Origin: an uncultured Pseudomonadota bacterium
GTDB taxonomy: Bacteria; Pseudomonadota; Alphaproteobacteria; RF32; CAG-239
Length of the DNA: 64,000 nucleotides
Direction: 5' to 3'
NCBI GenBank assembly: GCA_947054505.1
Contig: CAMRWU010000005.1
Coordinates: forward strand, 1-64,000
Under the pieces are notes generated by a model. That model made no database searches. It saw nothing but the letters and a program-made list of their open reading frames with translations, and had not been told where the DNA came from. Of the stretch, positions 49,418-59,879 are shown piece after piece; position 1 is the stretch's first letter; each line of letters begins with the position of its first letter. The position numbers and the translations under genes are program-made.

Positions 49418-51070
49418 CTATTTTCTCAAAGACTTAACTAATTTAATTAAACCAGAGGTTGAGCTATCGTGAGCAACCCCGCTGGCATTGCTCTGCAACT
49501 CCGGAAGAATGCTAAGAGCCATTTGTTTACCCAGTTCGACCCCCATCTGATCAAATGAATCGATATTCCAAATAACCCCTTCAACAAAGACTTTATGTTC
49601 ATACATTGCCACCAACATCCCCAAAGCATACGGATCAACTTTCTTAATAACAAAAGTGTTCGACGGACGATTGCCGCGAAAACTTTTAAACTTCTTCAAG
49701 AAATCAATCTCTTCTTTGCTTTTGCCAGCTTTTTTCAATTCCTCAGCCGCTTCTTTAACTGTTTTTCCGCGCATTAGAGCTTCACCTTGAGCCAAAACAT
49801 TAGCAACCAAAATCTCATGATGATCGCCAACCTCATTATGTGAAATAGCTGGAATAATAAAATCACAAGGCACAATCGATGTTCCCTGATGTATCATCTG
49901 GAAAAAAGAATGCTGCACATCTGTTCCCGCACCGCCAAACAAAACCGGCGCCGTACCATATTTGACATATTCATTGTTATTGGAAACAAATTTACCGTTG
50001 CTTTCCATATCCAACTGTTGCAAATAAGCAGGCAAATACGTCAAATACTGATCATAAGGAATAACGGCATAATTTTTCAAACCAAAGAAATTATTATACC
50101 ACACCCCAAGCAACCCAAGAATTACCGGAATATTTTTAGAAAATTCGGTATTCTTAAAATGCAAATCCATCGTATGTGCACCATCCAACATCTTTTCAAA
50201 ATTATCCATACCGATAGCAATAGCAATAGACAACCCGATGGCAGACCACATAGAATAACGACCGCCGACAAAATCCCAAAACTCAAACATATTTTCAGGA
50301 TTGATGCCAAACTTTTCAACCTCTTTCGTATTGGTCGATACCGCCACAAAATGTTTAGCAACGGCAGGTTCCCCCAAAGCATCAACCAACCATTTGCGAC
50401 ATGTGCGAGCATTGGTCAAGGTTTCAATTGTCGTAAAAGTCTTTGAAGAAACGATAAACAATGTCGTTTCCGGATCCACTTCATTCAAAACCTCACAACA
50501 AGCAGTCCCGTCAATATTGGAAATAAAATAACATTTTATATCTTTACCCCAATATTTCTTTAACGCTTCCGTCGCCATTTTCGGTCCCAAATCAGAACCA
50601 CCGATACCGATATTAACGATATTCGTTAACTTTTTGCCGGTATGTCCCTTAAACTCACCCAAACGAACAGCCTCGGAAAACTTGCGCACTTTAGCCAACA
50701 CGGCATTAATTTCCGGCATAACATCTTTTCCGTCCACATAAACCGGCGTATTGGAACGATTACGCAAAGCCGTATGCAAAACAGCCCGATGCTCTGTGAT
50801 GTTAATCTTGTCACCGGCAAACATTTCCTTAATTCTTTCATCAAGTTTACATTCTTTTGCCAGCGTCAACAAATATTTCATCGTCCGTTCGTTAATACGA
50901 TTTTTGGAATAATCCAATACCATCGATTCCAAACTGACGTTATATCTCTCGGCACGTTGCGGATCTTTTTTAAACATATCGCGCATCTCAAGCTTACGAA
51001 GACTTTTATAATGATTTTCCAAACGCTTCCAAGCTCTGCTTTTATTAACTTCCTTTTTTGCCCCAAACAT
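49418..51070 (-). CDS. pgi: Glucose-6-phosphate isomerase
   Basis: 550 residues from ATG 51070, placed after the stop of the M16 gene; a longer frame overlaps that gene. G-I-G-G-S-D-L-G-P-K-M near 147-157, S-K-T-F-T-T-I-E-T near 215-223, F-V-G-G-R-Y-S near 267-273 and the late K-x-x-G-V-E-L-G-K-Q-M region are the Pgi active-site parts. It interconverts glucose-6-P and fructose-6-P. Confidence 0.97.
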   Translation of the reverse strand: MFGAKKEVNKSRAWKRLENHYKSLRKLEMRDMFKKDPQRAERYNVSLESMVLDYSKNRINERTMKYLLTLAKECKLDERIKEMFAGDKINITEHRAVLHTALRNRSNTPVYVDGKDVMPEINAVLAKVRKFSEAVRLGEFKGHTGKKLTNIVNIGIGGSDLGPKMATEALKKYWGKDIKCYFISNIDGTACCEVLNEVDPETTLFIVSSKTFTTIETLTNARTCRKWLVDALGEPAVAKHFVAVSTNTKEVEKFGINPENMFEFWDFVGGRYSMWSAIGLSIAIAIGMDNFEKMLDGAHTMDLHFKNTEFSKNIPVILGLLGVWYNNFFGLKNYAVIPYDQYLTYLPAYLQQLDMESNGKFVSNNNEYVKYGTAPVLFGGAGTDVQHSFFQMIHQGTSIVPCDFIIPAISHNEVGDHHEILVANVLAQGEALMRGKTVKEAAEELKKAGKSKEEIDFLKKFKSFRGNRPSNTFVIKKVDPYALGMLVAMYEHKVFVEGVIWNIDSFDQMGVELGKQMALSILPELQSNASGVAHDSSTSGLIKLVKSLRK

Positions 51071-51074
51071 TTTC

Positions 51075-52496
51075 CTACTCCCTCGTTCCTTCATTAAAAC
51101 GGCCGATGCTCACACTGACCAATCGATTTACATCAAAATACTTTTTAGCGGCTTTATTCACCTGCTCCAAAGTAACTTCCTTCACATACTTGTTTCTCTG
51201 CTTCAAAAAATCAGCTCCCAAATTATATTTTTGCATAGCCGCCAAAATATCGGCAATTCCGCTAATTGAAGAAAACCTTAGATTATAGGAAGCAATCAAA
51301 TAATTCTTTGCCTTTTCAAGTTCTTCGGCACTAATTCCTTTTTTTGAAAAAGCTTCCCACTCTTTCACAAACAACTTCTCCGCTTCTTCATAATTCTCTG
51401 CGGTTGTGGCGTATCCCGCCATCAAAAGCGGCGCTTTATCCGTCAAATCCAAATACGAATAAACACCATAGGTCAACCCTCTTTTTTCTCTGATTTCCTT
51501 AGACAGGCGCGATGTCAACCCTGAACCGCCCAAAACCTGATTGGCAATAAACAACGGATAAAAATCAGCATCATTCCGTCCGACACCAGCAACCGCTTTT
51601 AAGGAAATATTTTGCCCTGTTTGTTCCGGCATCAAAATCTGCCGACCATCAAATTTAACCTCAGGATTTCGCACAAAATTAATACGGCCGTTGGAACCAA
51701 TGTCGGCAAACACATTATCCAACATCCTCTCAGCCTCATTCTTGCTAATATCTCCGGCAATACCGACAATCAAATTTTGCCGATTAAGATGATCTGTTAC
51801 AAACTGATTTAATTGTGCCGCCGAAATCCGCTCAATATCCTTAACCTTGCCCAACGGATTGCGTCCATAAGGATGTCCGGCAAACAACACTTCATTCATC
51901 TTCAAAGACAACCGACTTTGCGGATGCTCGCTTTGCCGGAGAAGAGCCTCAACTAGAACAGTCTTCGCCCGCATAATATCCTCCGGATCAAAACGCGGCT
52001 GTCCCAGCATATCCCGCAACAAAGAAAAAGCTTTAAACATATTATCGCGGGTCGTCAGCAAACTACCGGAAAAATCATCCTTATCCGCGGCAAAAGAAAT
52101 TGCAATGGCGCGACTTTCCATTTCTTCTTTCATTTGTTGTGCCGTCAAATGACCGGCACCTTCAGTCAATAAAGAAGCCACCAGATTGGCAATCCCCTGC
52201 TCTCCTTCATTATCAGTTGCATAGCCTGCATTTTTGAATAAAAAACTGACGCTGATAATCGGATTGGTTTTGTCTTCTATCAAATAGGCCTTTATTTTCA
52301 AGCGAGGAGAAATAATTTCCTGTACCTTTGCCTCAAATGTCTTATCTTTCAAAACCGAATTTGTAACCAGATCCTGAGGAGAACGTCGCCATGAAAAGCC
52401 ATACAAACCATATGCAACAACGGCAACGAACACCAAAAACAACAATCCCTTCAAATAACGATAACGGGATTTCATATACAATGGACGATGCGACAT
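51075..52496 (-). CDS. M16 peptidase-like protein, inactive partner
   Basis: 473 residues from ATG 52496 with GGAGGGGG ahead; TAATG overlap with the upstream M16 gene. A membrane anchor (14-35) precedes two M16 domains. At the site of the zinc motif it has E-Q-G-I-A-N-L instead of H-x-x-E-H, and G-G-S-G-L-T-S-R-L near 280 is kept, as in the non-catalytic subunit of paired M16 peptidases. It would shape the substrate chamber for the active partner, in the periplasm. Confidence 0.85.
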   Translation of the reverse strand: MSHRPLYMKSRYRYLKGLLFLVFVAVVAYGLYGFSWRRSPQDLVTNSVLKDKTFEAKVQEIISPRLKIKAYLIEDKTNPIISVSFLFKNAGYATDNEGEQGIANLVASLLTEGAGHLTAQQMKEEMESRAIAISFAADKDDFSGSLLTTRDNMFKAFSLLRDMLGQPRFDPEDIMRAKTVLVEALLRQSEHPQSRLSLKMNEVLFAGHPYGRNPLGKVKDIERISAAQLNQFVTDHLNRQNLIVGIAGDISKNEAERMLDNVFADIGSNGRINFVRNPEVKFDGRQILMPEQTGQNISLKAVAGVGRNDADFYPLFIANQVLGGSGLTSRLSKEIREKRGLTYGVYSYLDLTDKAPLLMAGYATTAENYEEAEKLFVKEWEAFSKKGISAEELEKAKNYLIASYNLRFSSISGIADILAAMQKYNLGADFLKQRNKYVKEVTLEQVNKAAKKYFDVNRLVSVSIGRFNEGTRE

Positions 52497-53833
52497 TATA
52501 CCCCCTCCTGCTTTTGGGGACGCAAAATTCCCTCTATCTGCGAAGAATTTTCTTTCAAGCGCCACGCGGCCTTTTGAACCTGCCCGACCGTTACGGCCCT
52601 GATTTTATTTTCCTGCTCCTCAATATCAGCCAAAGACATTCCTGCCACAGCCAAAGCCCCCACAATATTGGCGGCCTCATTCGGATTATCCCGCAGATAA
52701 ACCATTCCCGCCAACATTTTATTTTTCACCTTTTCCAGCTCAGCCTTGTTCAATGCCTTAACAGAATGTTCCCACTCTTCATCAAGACGAGCCAAAAGTT
52801 CTTCAGGAGAAACACCTTGTTGCGGAACAGCCGAAACACTAAAGGTACCATAACTTCTGGAAGCAAAATCATAAGATGTTGAAACCGCCACCGCCTGCTT
52901 ATCCTCCATAACCAGTTTTTTATAAAAGCGAGAGGTTTCGCCCTCCCCCAGATATGCTGATAAGACGCTGAGGGCATAAACATCTTCCGCCATAAAACTA
53001 ACCGAAGGAGCGGCAAAAACTCTTGTCACACGATAAGCGTTTACCTGTGGTCGTGCCATATCTACCCGAAAACGAGCAATATTTTCCAACTTCGGAAATA
53101 CAGTTTCCGGCAATTGCGGATTTTGTTTCAAACCTCCATAATATTTCTCAGCCAAACGCCGAGCCGTTGAAACATCTATATCTCCCGATAATACCAATAC
53201 TGCATTATTGGGAGCATAATGTTCCTCATAAAAATCAACCACATCATCTTTCGTCAGGTTCATAATTTCTTCCGGCATCCCCGTCACCGGTCGGGCATAC
53301 GGATGTTCTTGCCACAAACTCCGGCGTAAAACCTCGCCGAAATAAGCAACGGGATTATTGTCAACACGCTGTTTGCGTTCCTGAAAAACAATATCCCGTT
53401 CCAACGCAAAATCCTTATCGCTTATTTGCAAATTACGCATTCTGTCAGCTTCCAAAAACATCGCCAACTCTAAACGAGTAATATCCAAATTCTGATGATA
53501 CGCTGTCATATCCTGACCGGTAAAAGCATTGCCATCCATACCGTTCTCTTCTGTCAGACGATTAAACTCTTCTCCCGAAACCTTATCGGTTCCTCTAAAC
53601 ATCAGATGCTCCAACAAATGAGCGCTTCCGCCTTTTCCCAAAGCTTCATCCGCCCCGCCGGACTTATACCACACCATATGCTTGACAATCGGTGCCTTAT
53701 GATTGGGCAAAACAATCACTCGCAAACCGTTATCCAGAACAAACTCTTCCCCATTAAAAAGCTTTGCTTGCGCACCGAAAGAAAGCGCAAGCATCCCGCA
53801 GAGCCAAAGAATATGCAAAAAACTCTTCTTCAT
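52496..53833 (-). CDS. M16 family zinc peptidase, active subunit
   Basis: 445 residues. Signal peptide to about 23 (GAQA-K). The inverted zinc motif H-L-L-E-H-L-M-F at 68-75, with E-R-D-I-V downstream for the third ligand, marks an active M16 (pitrilysin-type) peptidase. Coupled to the inactive partner gene by a one-base overlap. Periplasmic or membrane-attached; substrates unknown, probably peptides or signal fragments. Confidence 0.9.
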   Translation of the reverse strand: MKKSFLHILWLCGMLALSFGAQAKLFNGEEFVLDNGLRVIVLPNHKAPIVKHMVWYKSGGADEALGKGGSAHLLEHLMFRGTDKVSGEEFNRLTEENGMDGNAFTGQDMTAYHQNLDITRLELAMFLEADRMRNLQISDKDFALERDIVFQERKQRVDNNPVAYFGEVLRRSLWQEHPYARPVTGMPEEIMNLTKDDVVDFYEEHYAPNNAVLVLSGDIDVSTARRLAEKYYGGLKQNPQLPETVFPKLENIARFRVDMARPQVNAYRVTRVFAAPSVSFMAEDVYALSVLSAYLGEGETSRFYKKLVMEDKQAVAVSTSYDFASRSYGTFSVSAVPQQGVSPEELLARLDEEWEHSVKALNKAELEKVKNKMLAGMVYLRDNPNEAANIVGALAVAGMSLADIEEQENKIRAVTVGQVQKAAWRLKENSSQIEGILRPQKQEGV

Positions 53834-53839
53834 AAAAAC

Positions 53840-54097
53840 CTATTGAGCTTTGTTAACCTGTTCCACCAACTTTTTCTCAGCTTCATTCAAACCATCGTCA
53901 TCAACAGCTTTAGCATCGTTCTCGACAACCGGACGCAAATCATATTCCGGCGGCAGTGAAAGCGGTGCCCGCGGCATAACTAAAAACTCATTCGGCGCCT
54001 TACGAGAAAGGCCGAGTTTTTCTTTTGTTGTCGCTCCGCAAGCGGCAATTGAGAGCAAAGCAACCATGACCACTCCCATACGTATCATTTTATTCAT
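53840..54097 (-). CDS. DUF3035 (BamF-like) lipoprotein
   Basis: 85 residues. The lipobox A-A-C at 18-20 ends a signal peptide. The mature part has R-K-A-P-N-E-F-L-V near 32-40 and P-L-S-L-P-P-E-Y-D-L-R-P near 45-56, the DUF3035 signature found in alphaproteobacteria next to lspA, where it has been tied to the outer-membrane assembly complex. Overlaps lspA by eight bases. Confidence 0.85.
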   Translation of the reverse strand: MNKMIRMGVVMVALLSIAACGATTKEKLGLSRKAPNEFLVMPRAPLSLPPEYDLRPVVENDAKAVDDDGLNEAEKKLVEQVNKAQ

Positions 54098-54572
54098 TTA
54101 CTTTTCCTTTTCTTGCTTGAAAAACACTTAACAATCCCTGTAGCACCAAAAGTCCGGCACCAAGACAAATAAAGCTGTCGGCAATATTAAAAGCCGGCCA
54201 ATGGCTTTCCCCCCAATGAAAATCAAGAAAATCGAAGACAGCACCTAAACGAACTCTGTCTATGACATTGCCGATTGCCCCACCGATAATCATTCCTAAG
54301 GCAACTTGAGAAAGTTTATCTTTTTCCTGATACAACCAATAGAGCAAAAAAACAACAATGACCAAGGCAACGGCTGACAATAACCAAGCCCCCAAATAAC
54401 CATAATTGTTAAACATTGAAAAACTGACACCGGTATTCCAGGCGCGCACAACATTAAAAAACGAGGTATAAACAATCATCACCCGTTCTTGCAACAAATC
54501 ATTCAAAACCCAAAACTTGCTTGCTTGATCAGCAATCACCACTGCCAATGCCACCAAAATCCCCGATATCAC
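54090..54572 (-). CDS. lspA: Lipoprotein signal peptidase
   Basis: 160 residues with four spans. A-D-Q-A-S-K near 14-19, the catalytic N-V-I-D-R near 106-110 and F-N-I-A-D-S near 128-133 contain the two aspartates of signal peptidase II. It cuts prolipoproteins after lipid addition, and its neighbour is itself a lipoprotein. Confidence 0.97.
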   Translation of the reverse strand: MISGILVALAVVIADQASKFWVLNDLLQERVMIVYTSFFNVVRAWNTGVSFSMFNNYGYLGAWLLSAVALVIVVFLLYWLYQEKDKLSQVALGMIIGGAIGNVIDRVRLGAVFDFLDFHWGESHWPAFNIADSFICLGAGLLVLQGLLSVFQARKGKVNE

Positions 54573-54661
54573 TTTTCCACTCCTGAAATATCATAAACTT
54601 CAAAAATTATACGCGTTAAGATACAAAATAAAAAGCTTTATGTCTGAGATATGCAAAACTT

Positions 54662-56089
54662 TTAAAACAACAACAGCTTTGCCAAACCTAAAAAGACAAA
54701 GAAACCGCCGGAATCTGTTATCGCAATCAAAAATACACCGGATGAAATCGCCGGATCTGCCTTCAAACGATTCAAAGTCAACGGCACCAAAATTCCTGCC
54801 AGACTGGCAATACTCAACTCAATAAACATCGCAATCGCAATAACCAAACTGACAATAACAAAATCCGGAAACAATAAATGCGTGATAACACCTATCAAGC
54901 CGGCAAACAATAAACCGTTGGAAACACCGACCAAAAATTCCTTCACAATCATTCGTAATGTATTGCGAGAAGTCAACTCTTTCATTGCCAACGCCCGCAC
55001 CACAACCGCCAACGTCTGATTTCCCGTCGTCCCGCCCATTGAAGCGACAATCGGCATTAACACCGCCAGCAACGACACCTGAGCAATCACATCCTGAAAC
55101 CCTTTGACCACGGTTGAAGCCACCAATGTCGCCCCCAAATTTGTCAAAAGCCAAACGATTCGCGATTTAAAGATTGAAAAGACAGACTTATAAACATCAC
55201 CGTCTTCGGCACCGGACAAGTGCATAATATCTTCAGAAACTTCTTCATGAATAATATCGACCACGTCCTCAATCAAAATAGCACCGACCAAATGCCCGCG
55301 ATTATCAACAACCATTGCCGACATCCAACCGTATTCACGGAACATATGTGCCACTTCTTCCTGATCAGTCAACACACCGATCGGAACAATCTCACCATCC
55401 ATCACATCATACAACTTTTGCGAAGGTTTGGCGCGCAACAACTTATCCAAAGCAATTTGCCCCGTCGGACGAAACTTTTCATCCGTCAGAAAAATATCAT
55501 AGAAGTCTTCGGGCAACTCTTCATTTTTGAGCAAAAACTCTTTCGCTTCTTTAACCGTCCACGAGTCCGGCATACTGACAAATTCGCGCGTCATCAAACG
55601 GCCGGCAGAATCTTCCGGATACCCCAACGAAGACTCGACCTGATATTGCAACTCCGGATCAAGTTGTTTAATAATGCTTTGTTGCTCATCCTCATCCATA
55701 TGTTCAAGGATTTCAACGACCTCGTCAGAATTCAATTCATTAGCGATTTTAACGATTTGCGGCTCATTCAAGCTTTCAATCACTTGCTCCTGAACCACAT
55801 CATTCAATTCCGGAAAGACTTCCGGATTGATTCTATCGCCCAAAATCTCAATCAACTTCTTACGAGAGTTAAGATCCAAAACCTCAATCAAATCCGCCAA
55901 ATCATACTCAGACAATCCTTCAACAATCTTGCAAACATGAATAACATCATTTTCACGCAGAGCAATATTGATTGAATCAATCATCTTCGGCCCCAGTCCC
56001 AACTGATAGCCGTCAAAAATTTCTATGGATTTTTTCTTCTTTTTGAGCTTGGACTTAGGAAGCAGGTCACGCTTAAAACGTTTACTCAT
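54662..56089 (-). CDS. mgtE: Magnesium transporter MgtE
   Basis: 475 residues from ATG 56089 with AAGGAGG ahead. An N-terminal helical MgtE_N domain, two CBS domains (about 165-285) and five C-terminal spans with the pore signature P-I-V-A-S-M-G-G-T-T-G-N-Q near 345-357 and T-D-S-G-G-F-F near 462. It takes up Mg2+ and is gated by the ion through its cytoplasmic domains. Confidence 0.96.
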   Translation of the reverse strand: MSKRFKRDLLPKSKLKKKKKSIEIFDGYQLGLGPKMIDSINIALRENDVIHVCKIVEGLSEYDLADLIEVLDLNSRKKLIEILGDRINPEVFPELNDVVQEQVIESLNEPQIVKIANELNSDEVVEILEHMDEDEQQSIIKQLDPELQYQVESSLGYPEDSAGRLMTREFVSMPDSWTVKEAKEFLLKNEELPEDFYDIFLTDEKFRPTGQIALDKLLRAKPSQKLYDVMDGEIVPIGVLTDQEEVAHMFREYGWMSAMVVDNRGHLVGAILIEDVVDIIHEEVSEDIMHLSGAEDGDVYKSVFSIFKSRIVWLLTNLGATLVASTVVKGFQDVIAQVSLLAVLMPIVASMGGTTGNQTLAVVVRALAMKELTSRNTLRMIVKEFLVGVSNGLLFAGLIGVITHLLFPDFVIVSLVIAIAMFIELSIASLAGILVPLTLNRLKADPAISSGVFLIAITDSGGFFVFLGLAKLLLF

Positions 56090-56202
56090 AACAATTCCTC
56101 CTTCCGGTCGAATCATGAATGCCGCCACAAAGGCGGAAATCAGAAAATTATTTTATGCCAAGCATCTCCGTAGATAAACAAAAAGCCTCATTGAACAAAG
56201 AA

Positions 56203-56289
56203 TGGTGCGGCCAAAAGGACTTGAACCTTCACGGGAGTTCTCCCACAACCACCTCAAGGTTGCGCGTCTACCAATTCCGCCATGGCCGC
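56203..56289 (-). tRNA. tRNA-Leu(GAG)
   Basis: 87-base class II tRNA with CCA encoded: acceptor GCGGCCA/TGGCCGC, anticodon stem CAACC/GGTTG around TTGAGGT (anticodon GAG), a long variable arm and T arm GTTCAAG. Confidence 0.95.
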
Positions 56290-56377
56290 ATATTGCCAAC
56301 AAAGCTGTGCTAAGAAATAAAACACAAATAAAAATAAATCAAGTCTTTTTTAACAATGGGGACAAATTATTCCCCAT

Positions 56378-57091
56378 TTATTTTTCAACAGACTTTCTTT
56401 TCTTCAATTCGTTCGGTTCAACCAAACCGCCGGAAATAACGAACTTAATCCCTTCTTCCACACTCATATCCAGCTCAACCGTATCTTTTTTGGGTACAAA
56501 AATCAAAAAACCGGAAGTCGGGTTTGGCGTTGTCGGAATAAAAATATTCAACATTTCTTCCTTGAATTGCGCCTTTACCTCACCTTTGATTTCCGAACTG
56601 ACGAACCCCAAAATCCAGATTCCTTTTCTCGGATACTCCAGCAGAACCACCTTGCTAAAAGCTTGTGTTTTGCTTGAAAAAAACGTTTCAAATATTTGTT
56701 TTAATACGGAATAAACGCTTGACACCAATGGGACTTTATATACAATCCACTCTCCCAATCGCAGAAAAAAACGCCCCATAAAACCGGCTGCAAACATACC
56801 GACAACAATCAACACAGCTACCAAAACAATCAATCCGAGCCCAGGAATTGTAAACGGCAGATAATTATCAAGCTGATATTGTTCCGGTATCATCTTGTTG
56901 ACAAGAATATCAACCCACAAAATAAATTTATAAGCCATATAAAAAGTTATTGCCACCGGAGCTGTCACCAAAATACCCGTAAACAAATAAGCCCGAAGCT
57001 TGGCTCCGACTTTCATAAAAACGGCTTTTTCACGTTCAAGACGAATGCGTTTAATGTTTTTTGCTCTCTTTTTCACTTGAGAATTTACCAT
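56378..57091 (-). CDS. DUF502 membrane protein
   Basis: 237 residues from ATG 57091 with AGGAAG five bases ahead. Two spans (about 40-60 and 82-105) are followed by the DUF502 part: P-L-V-S-S-V-Y-S near 125-132, P-R-K-G-I-W-I-L-G-F near 156-165 and P-T-T-P-N-P-T-S-G-F near 186-195. Found in many proteobacteria; role unknown. It stands after recJ and shares transcription direction. Confidence 0.88.
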   Translation of the reverse strand: MVNSQVKKRAKNIKRIRLEREKAVFMKVGAKLRAYLFTGILVTAPVAITFYMAYKFILWVDILVNKMIPEQYQLDNYLPFTIPGLGLIVLVAVLIVVGMFAAGFMGRFFLRLGEWIVYKVPLVSSVYSVLKQIFETFFSSKTQAFSKVVLLEYPRKGIWILGFVSSEIKGEVKAQFKEEMLNIFIPTTPNPTSGFLIFVPKKDTVELDMSVEEGIKFVISGGLVEPNELKKRKSVEK

Positions 57092-57102
57092 CACTGTCTT
57101 CC

Positions 57103-58863
57103 TCACTCTGCTTTTCTGATATCATCAATAATAAATTGCACGTTATTCCGCCCCATCCAATTGTCTTTACGCAAAACACCGGCAACGTCAAAAACCTCTC
57201 CCTTAGATGTCAGAAGAGCTTTTCCAATCTCATTATCGGCACAACGAAACGCCATCGCCTTAATACTGCCGCCATTCGCCGAAGACAAAACACAACGAAC
57301 ATGTCCGACCCCGACCAATGACGCTTTAGAAATCCGCGCTTGCCGCAACATTAACTTCGGCTCGGCATTTCCGGCACCAAACGGTTCCAACTGAGCCAAA
57401 CAATCGGCCAGTTCAACCGTCGCACCAGCGGTATCCAAAGCGGCATCAATCTCCAAAACGGGAGTAATCGCCTCCCCGCCGATATGTTCGACCACATATT
57501 GTCCGACAAACCGCCGAAAATCCTCAATTCTGTCTTCATTAAGAGAAAATCCGGCCGCCATAGTATGCCCACCGCCTTTGGTAATAATACCTTTTTCTTT
57601 GGCGGCAATCACCAATGCTCCCAAATCAATCTGCGGAATAGAACGAGCGGATCCTTTCACCTCATCAGCCTCAATCGACATCACAAAAGACGGAACATTG
57701 TAACGCTCTTTTAACTTTCCGGCCACAATACCGATAACCCCTTGATGCCAATCTCGTCCATACACAAAAGCAATCGGATATTCCTGCGGAGTTCCTTCCA
57801 AGGTTTCTATCGCCGACAGCATAACATAAGATTCGATGTCTTTACGCTGAATATTAAATTCATTCAGCTTCTCTGCCCACAAATCTGCCTGATAAGTGTC
57901 TTTACAACACAACAATTTATTACCGAGATGAGCTTCCCCCACCCGACCGCAGGCATTGATACGCGGCCCTAACACATACCCCAAATGAAACGCTGTCGGC
58001 GCATCTGTCAAACCCGCTTTATCAATCAGCGCCGTCAAACCAACATTCTGACGATTGGCCATAATCTTCAGACCTTGCCGAACATAAGCCCGATTCAAGC
58101 CCTTTAACGGCACCACGTCACAAACTGTCCCTAAGGCAACCAAATCCAGCCATTGTATCAAATTCGGCTCAGCAAATTCCTGCCCGTAAAAATGTTGTTC
58201 TCGCAACTCGCGATTTACGGCAACCACTGCCATAAACACAACACCGACCGCCGCCATATAACGCAAATACGGATAATCATTATCCTCATCCAATCGCTTC
58301 GGATTAACAACAGCATAAATTTTGGGCAAACGAACTTCCGCCTCATGGTGATCAAGCACAATAACATCCATTCCTTGCTCGGCGGCATATTCCAAAACAT
58401 CAAAAGCCGTCGTGCCACAATCAACCGTAACCAAAACATCAGCCCCTTGAGCCTTAAAAACATCAACAGCCTGCCGGCTGGGACCATACCCCTCGTCACG
58501 TTCCGGAATATGAACCTCGGGAACACATCCCACAGCCTCTAAAAACGATCGCAAAACAGATGTTGATGTAGCTCCGTCAACATCATAATCACCGATGATT
58601 GCAACTTTTTGCCTTTTGATAACAGCATCAGCAATCCTTTTGGCGGCTTTTTCCATATCTTTCAAAACAAACGGATTAGGCATCAGATTTTGCAATTTCG
58701 GATCAAGAAAAGCAGGAACATCGTTAACATCCACACCTCGTGCCGCTATAATACTGGCCGCCAAATACGGCAAATTATAGCGCTGAGAAATCAACTCTGC
58801 CACCTTCTCGTTCACGGCGGACATCATCCACAAATTTCCGCCTAATGATTTATTTTGTTCCAT
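57103..58863 (-). CDS. recJ: Single-stranded-DNA exonuclease RecJ
   Basis: 586 residues from ATG 58863. DHH motifs: G-D-Y-D-V-D-G near 90-96, V-D-C-G-T-T near 147-152 and V-L-D-H-H-E-A near 172-178, followed by the DHHA1 domain with G-G-G-H-x-M-A-A-G-F near 444-453. It digests single strands 5' to 3' in recombination and mismatch repair, fitting mutL nearby. Confidence 0.96.
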   Translation of the reverse strand: MEQNKSLGGNLWMMSAVNEKVAELISQRYNLPYLAASIIAARGVDVNDVPAFLDPKLQNLMPNPFVLKDMEKAAKRIADAVIKRQKVAIIGDYDVDGATSTSVLRSFLEAVGCVPEVHIPERDEGYGPSRQAVDVFKAQGADVLVTVDCGTTAFDVLEYAAEQGMDVIVLDHHEAEVRLPKIYAVVNPKRLDEDNDYPYLRYMAAVGVVFMAVVAVNRELREQHFYGQEFAEPNLIQWLDLVALGTVCDVVPLKGLNRAYVRQGLKIMANRQNVGLTALIDKAGLTDAPTAFHLGYVLGPRINACGRVGEAHLGNKLLCCKDTYQADLWAEKLNEFNIQRKDIESYVMLSAIETLEGTPQEYPIAFVYGRDWHQGVIGIVAGKLKERYNVPSFVMSIEADEVKGSARSIPQIDLGALVIAAKEKGIITKGGGHTMAAGFSLNEDRIEDFRRFVGQYVVEHIGGEAITPVLEIDAALDTAGATVELADCLAQLEPFGAGNAEPKLMLRQARISKASLVGVGHVRCVLSSANGGSIKAMAFRCADNEIGKALLTSKGEVFDVAGVLRKDNWMGRNNVQFIIDDIRKAE

Positions 58864-58961
58864 CTTGTTGCAAAACCTCTTTGTTATAATAACAAAAAAG
58901 TGTGGCCCGAAAATATCAACTATTACCCAGTGCCACACTTCACCTTGGAAAACATACTATA

Positions 58962-59702
58962 TTAATACGAAATATAAACCTCGGCACGGCGATTCAGGCG
59001 CTCACCTTCAGGCATAACCTCCTGATATGCGGGAGCTGTGTCAGACAAAGCCTCAACCACAATCTTTGAAGCCGGAACACCGGCTTTTCTCAGTGCCGCA
59101 GCAACATTTTGTGCTCGTTCTGACGACACCTTGAAGTTTGCCAACTTATGAGTGGCGGCATCGGTATTGCGCGTACGACTTGAAGCGTAACCATAAACAA
59201 TGACATCCGCATTATTTGCTTTAGCCTCTTTGGCAATACGAGCAATATTGTCTTTATATTCACTTCCCAACACGGAACTGCCGTTTTCAAAATAAAAAGT
59301 ATCAGCACGATAACTAATGCTTGGTCCTTTAACTTCCTCAGAAGCAATCAGAGCCTCAACAACTTTCATATCGGCAACATCTTCTTTTGTTTCCGGCTCA
59401 GCAACTGGTTCCTCATCGCCACGAACAACAGGCTTAACTTTTGCCGGTTCAACCTTATCTTCTTCCGGAATGACATCTTCTTCAGCGGCTTCGTCTTCAC
59501 CTTCATAAGAAGCATTTTCCTTATCGGCATTTAAGGTTTTTCCCTCACCGGGCAAAGTTTTCACAACACGGCCACCCTCGCCGACAACCACTTCATCATC
59601 ATCTTCAATGTCGGGAAACATCACTCCGGCACAAGCATTCAGAAGCAAAATCCCGCTACATAAAGCCAAAACAACGCTCAACTTTCTGATTAACAATAAC
59701 AT
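58962..59702 (-). CDS. OmpA-family lipoprotein
   Basis: 246 residues from ATG 59702 (SD GAGG; two ATGs lie upstream). Lipobox L-N-A-C with Cys near 24. A long acidic Glu/Asp-rich middle leads to an OmpA C-terminal domain: F-Y-F-E-N-G-S-S-V-L near 132-141, V-I-V-Y-G-Y-A-S near 165, S-x-x-R-A-Q-N-V near 190 and N-R-R-A-E-V-Y near 238, which holds peptidoglycan. It likely ties the outer membrane to the wall. The acidic linker is long for the family. Confidence 0.85.
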   Translation of the reverse strand: MLLLIRKLSVVLALCSGILLLNACAGVMFPDIEDDDEVVVGEGGRVVKTLPGEGKTLNADKENASYEGEDEAAEEDVIPEEDKVEPAKVKPVVRGDEEPVAEPETKEDVADMKVVEALIASEEVKGPSISYRADTFYFENGSSVLGSEYKDNIARIAKEAKANNADVIVYGYASSRTRNTDAATHKLANFKVSSERAQNVAAALRKAGVPASKIVVEALSDTAPAYQEVMPEGERLNRRAEVYISY

Positions 59703-59879
59703 TAATATCATCCTCAAAAAAACATTCTTCGTTATTGATATTATATTTACAACCATAACACAAGCCTAAAAAATCACTTTTAAGCAATTAAATTAAGGGG
59801 GGATAAACTTTGAATATTTATTTGTAATTAATCGCCTTTATATTATAATAAGCGCAAATTTAACCAATGGAGGAAACGC

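Noticed and set aside
55220..55975. Long plus-strand frame opposite mgtE (251 codons)
   Set aside because: It is the complement of a clear mgtE reading frame; His/Asn/Phe-rich composition is typical of such antisense frames.
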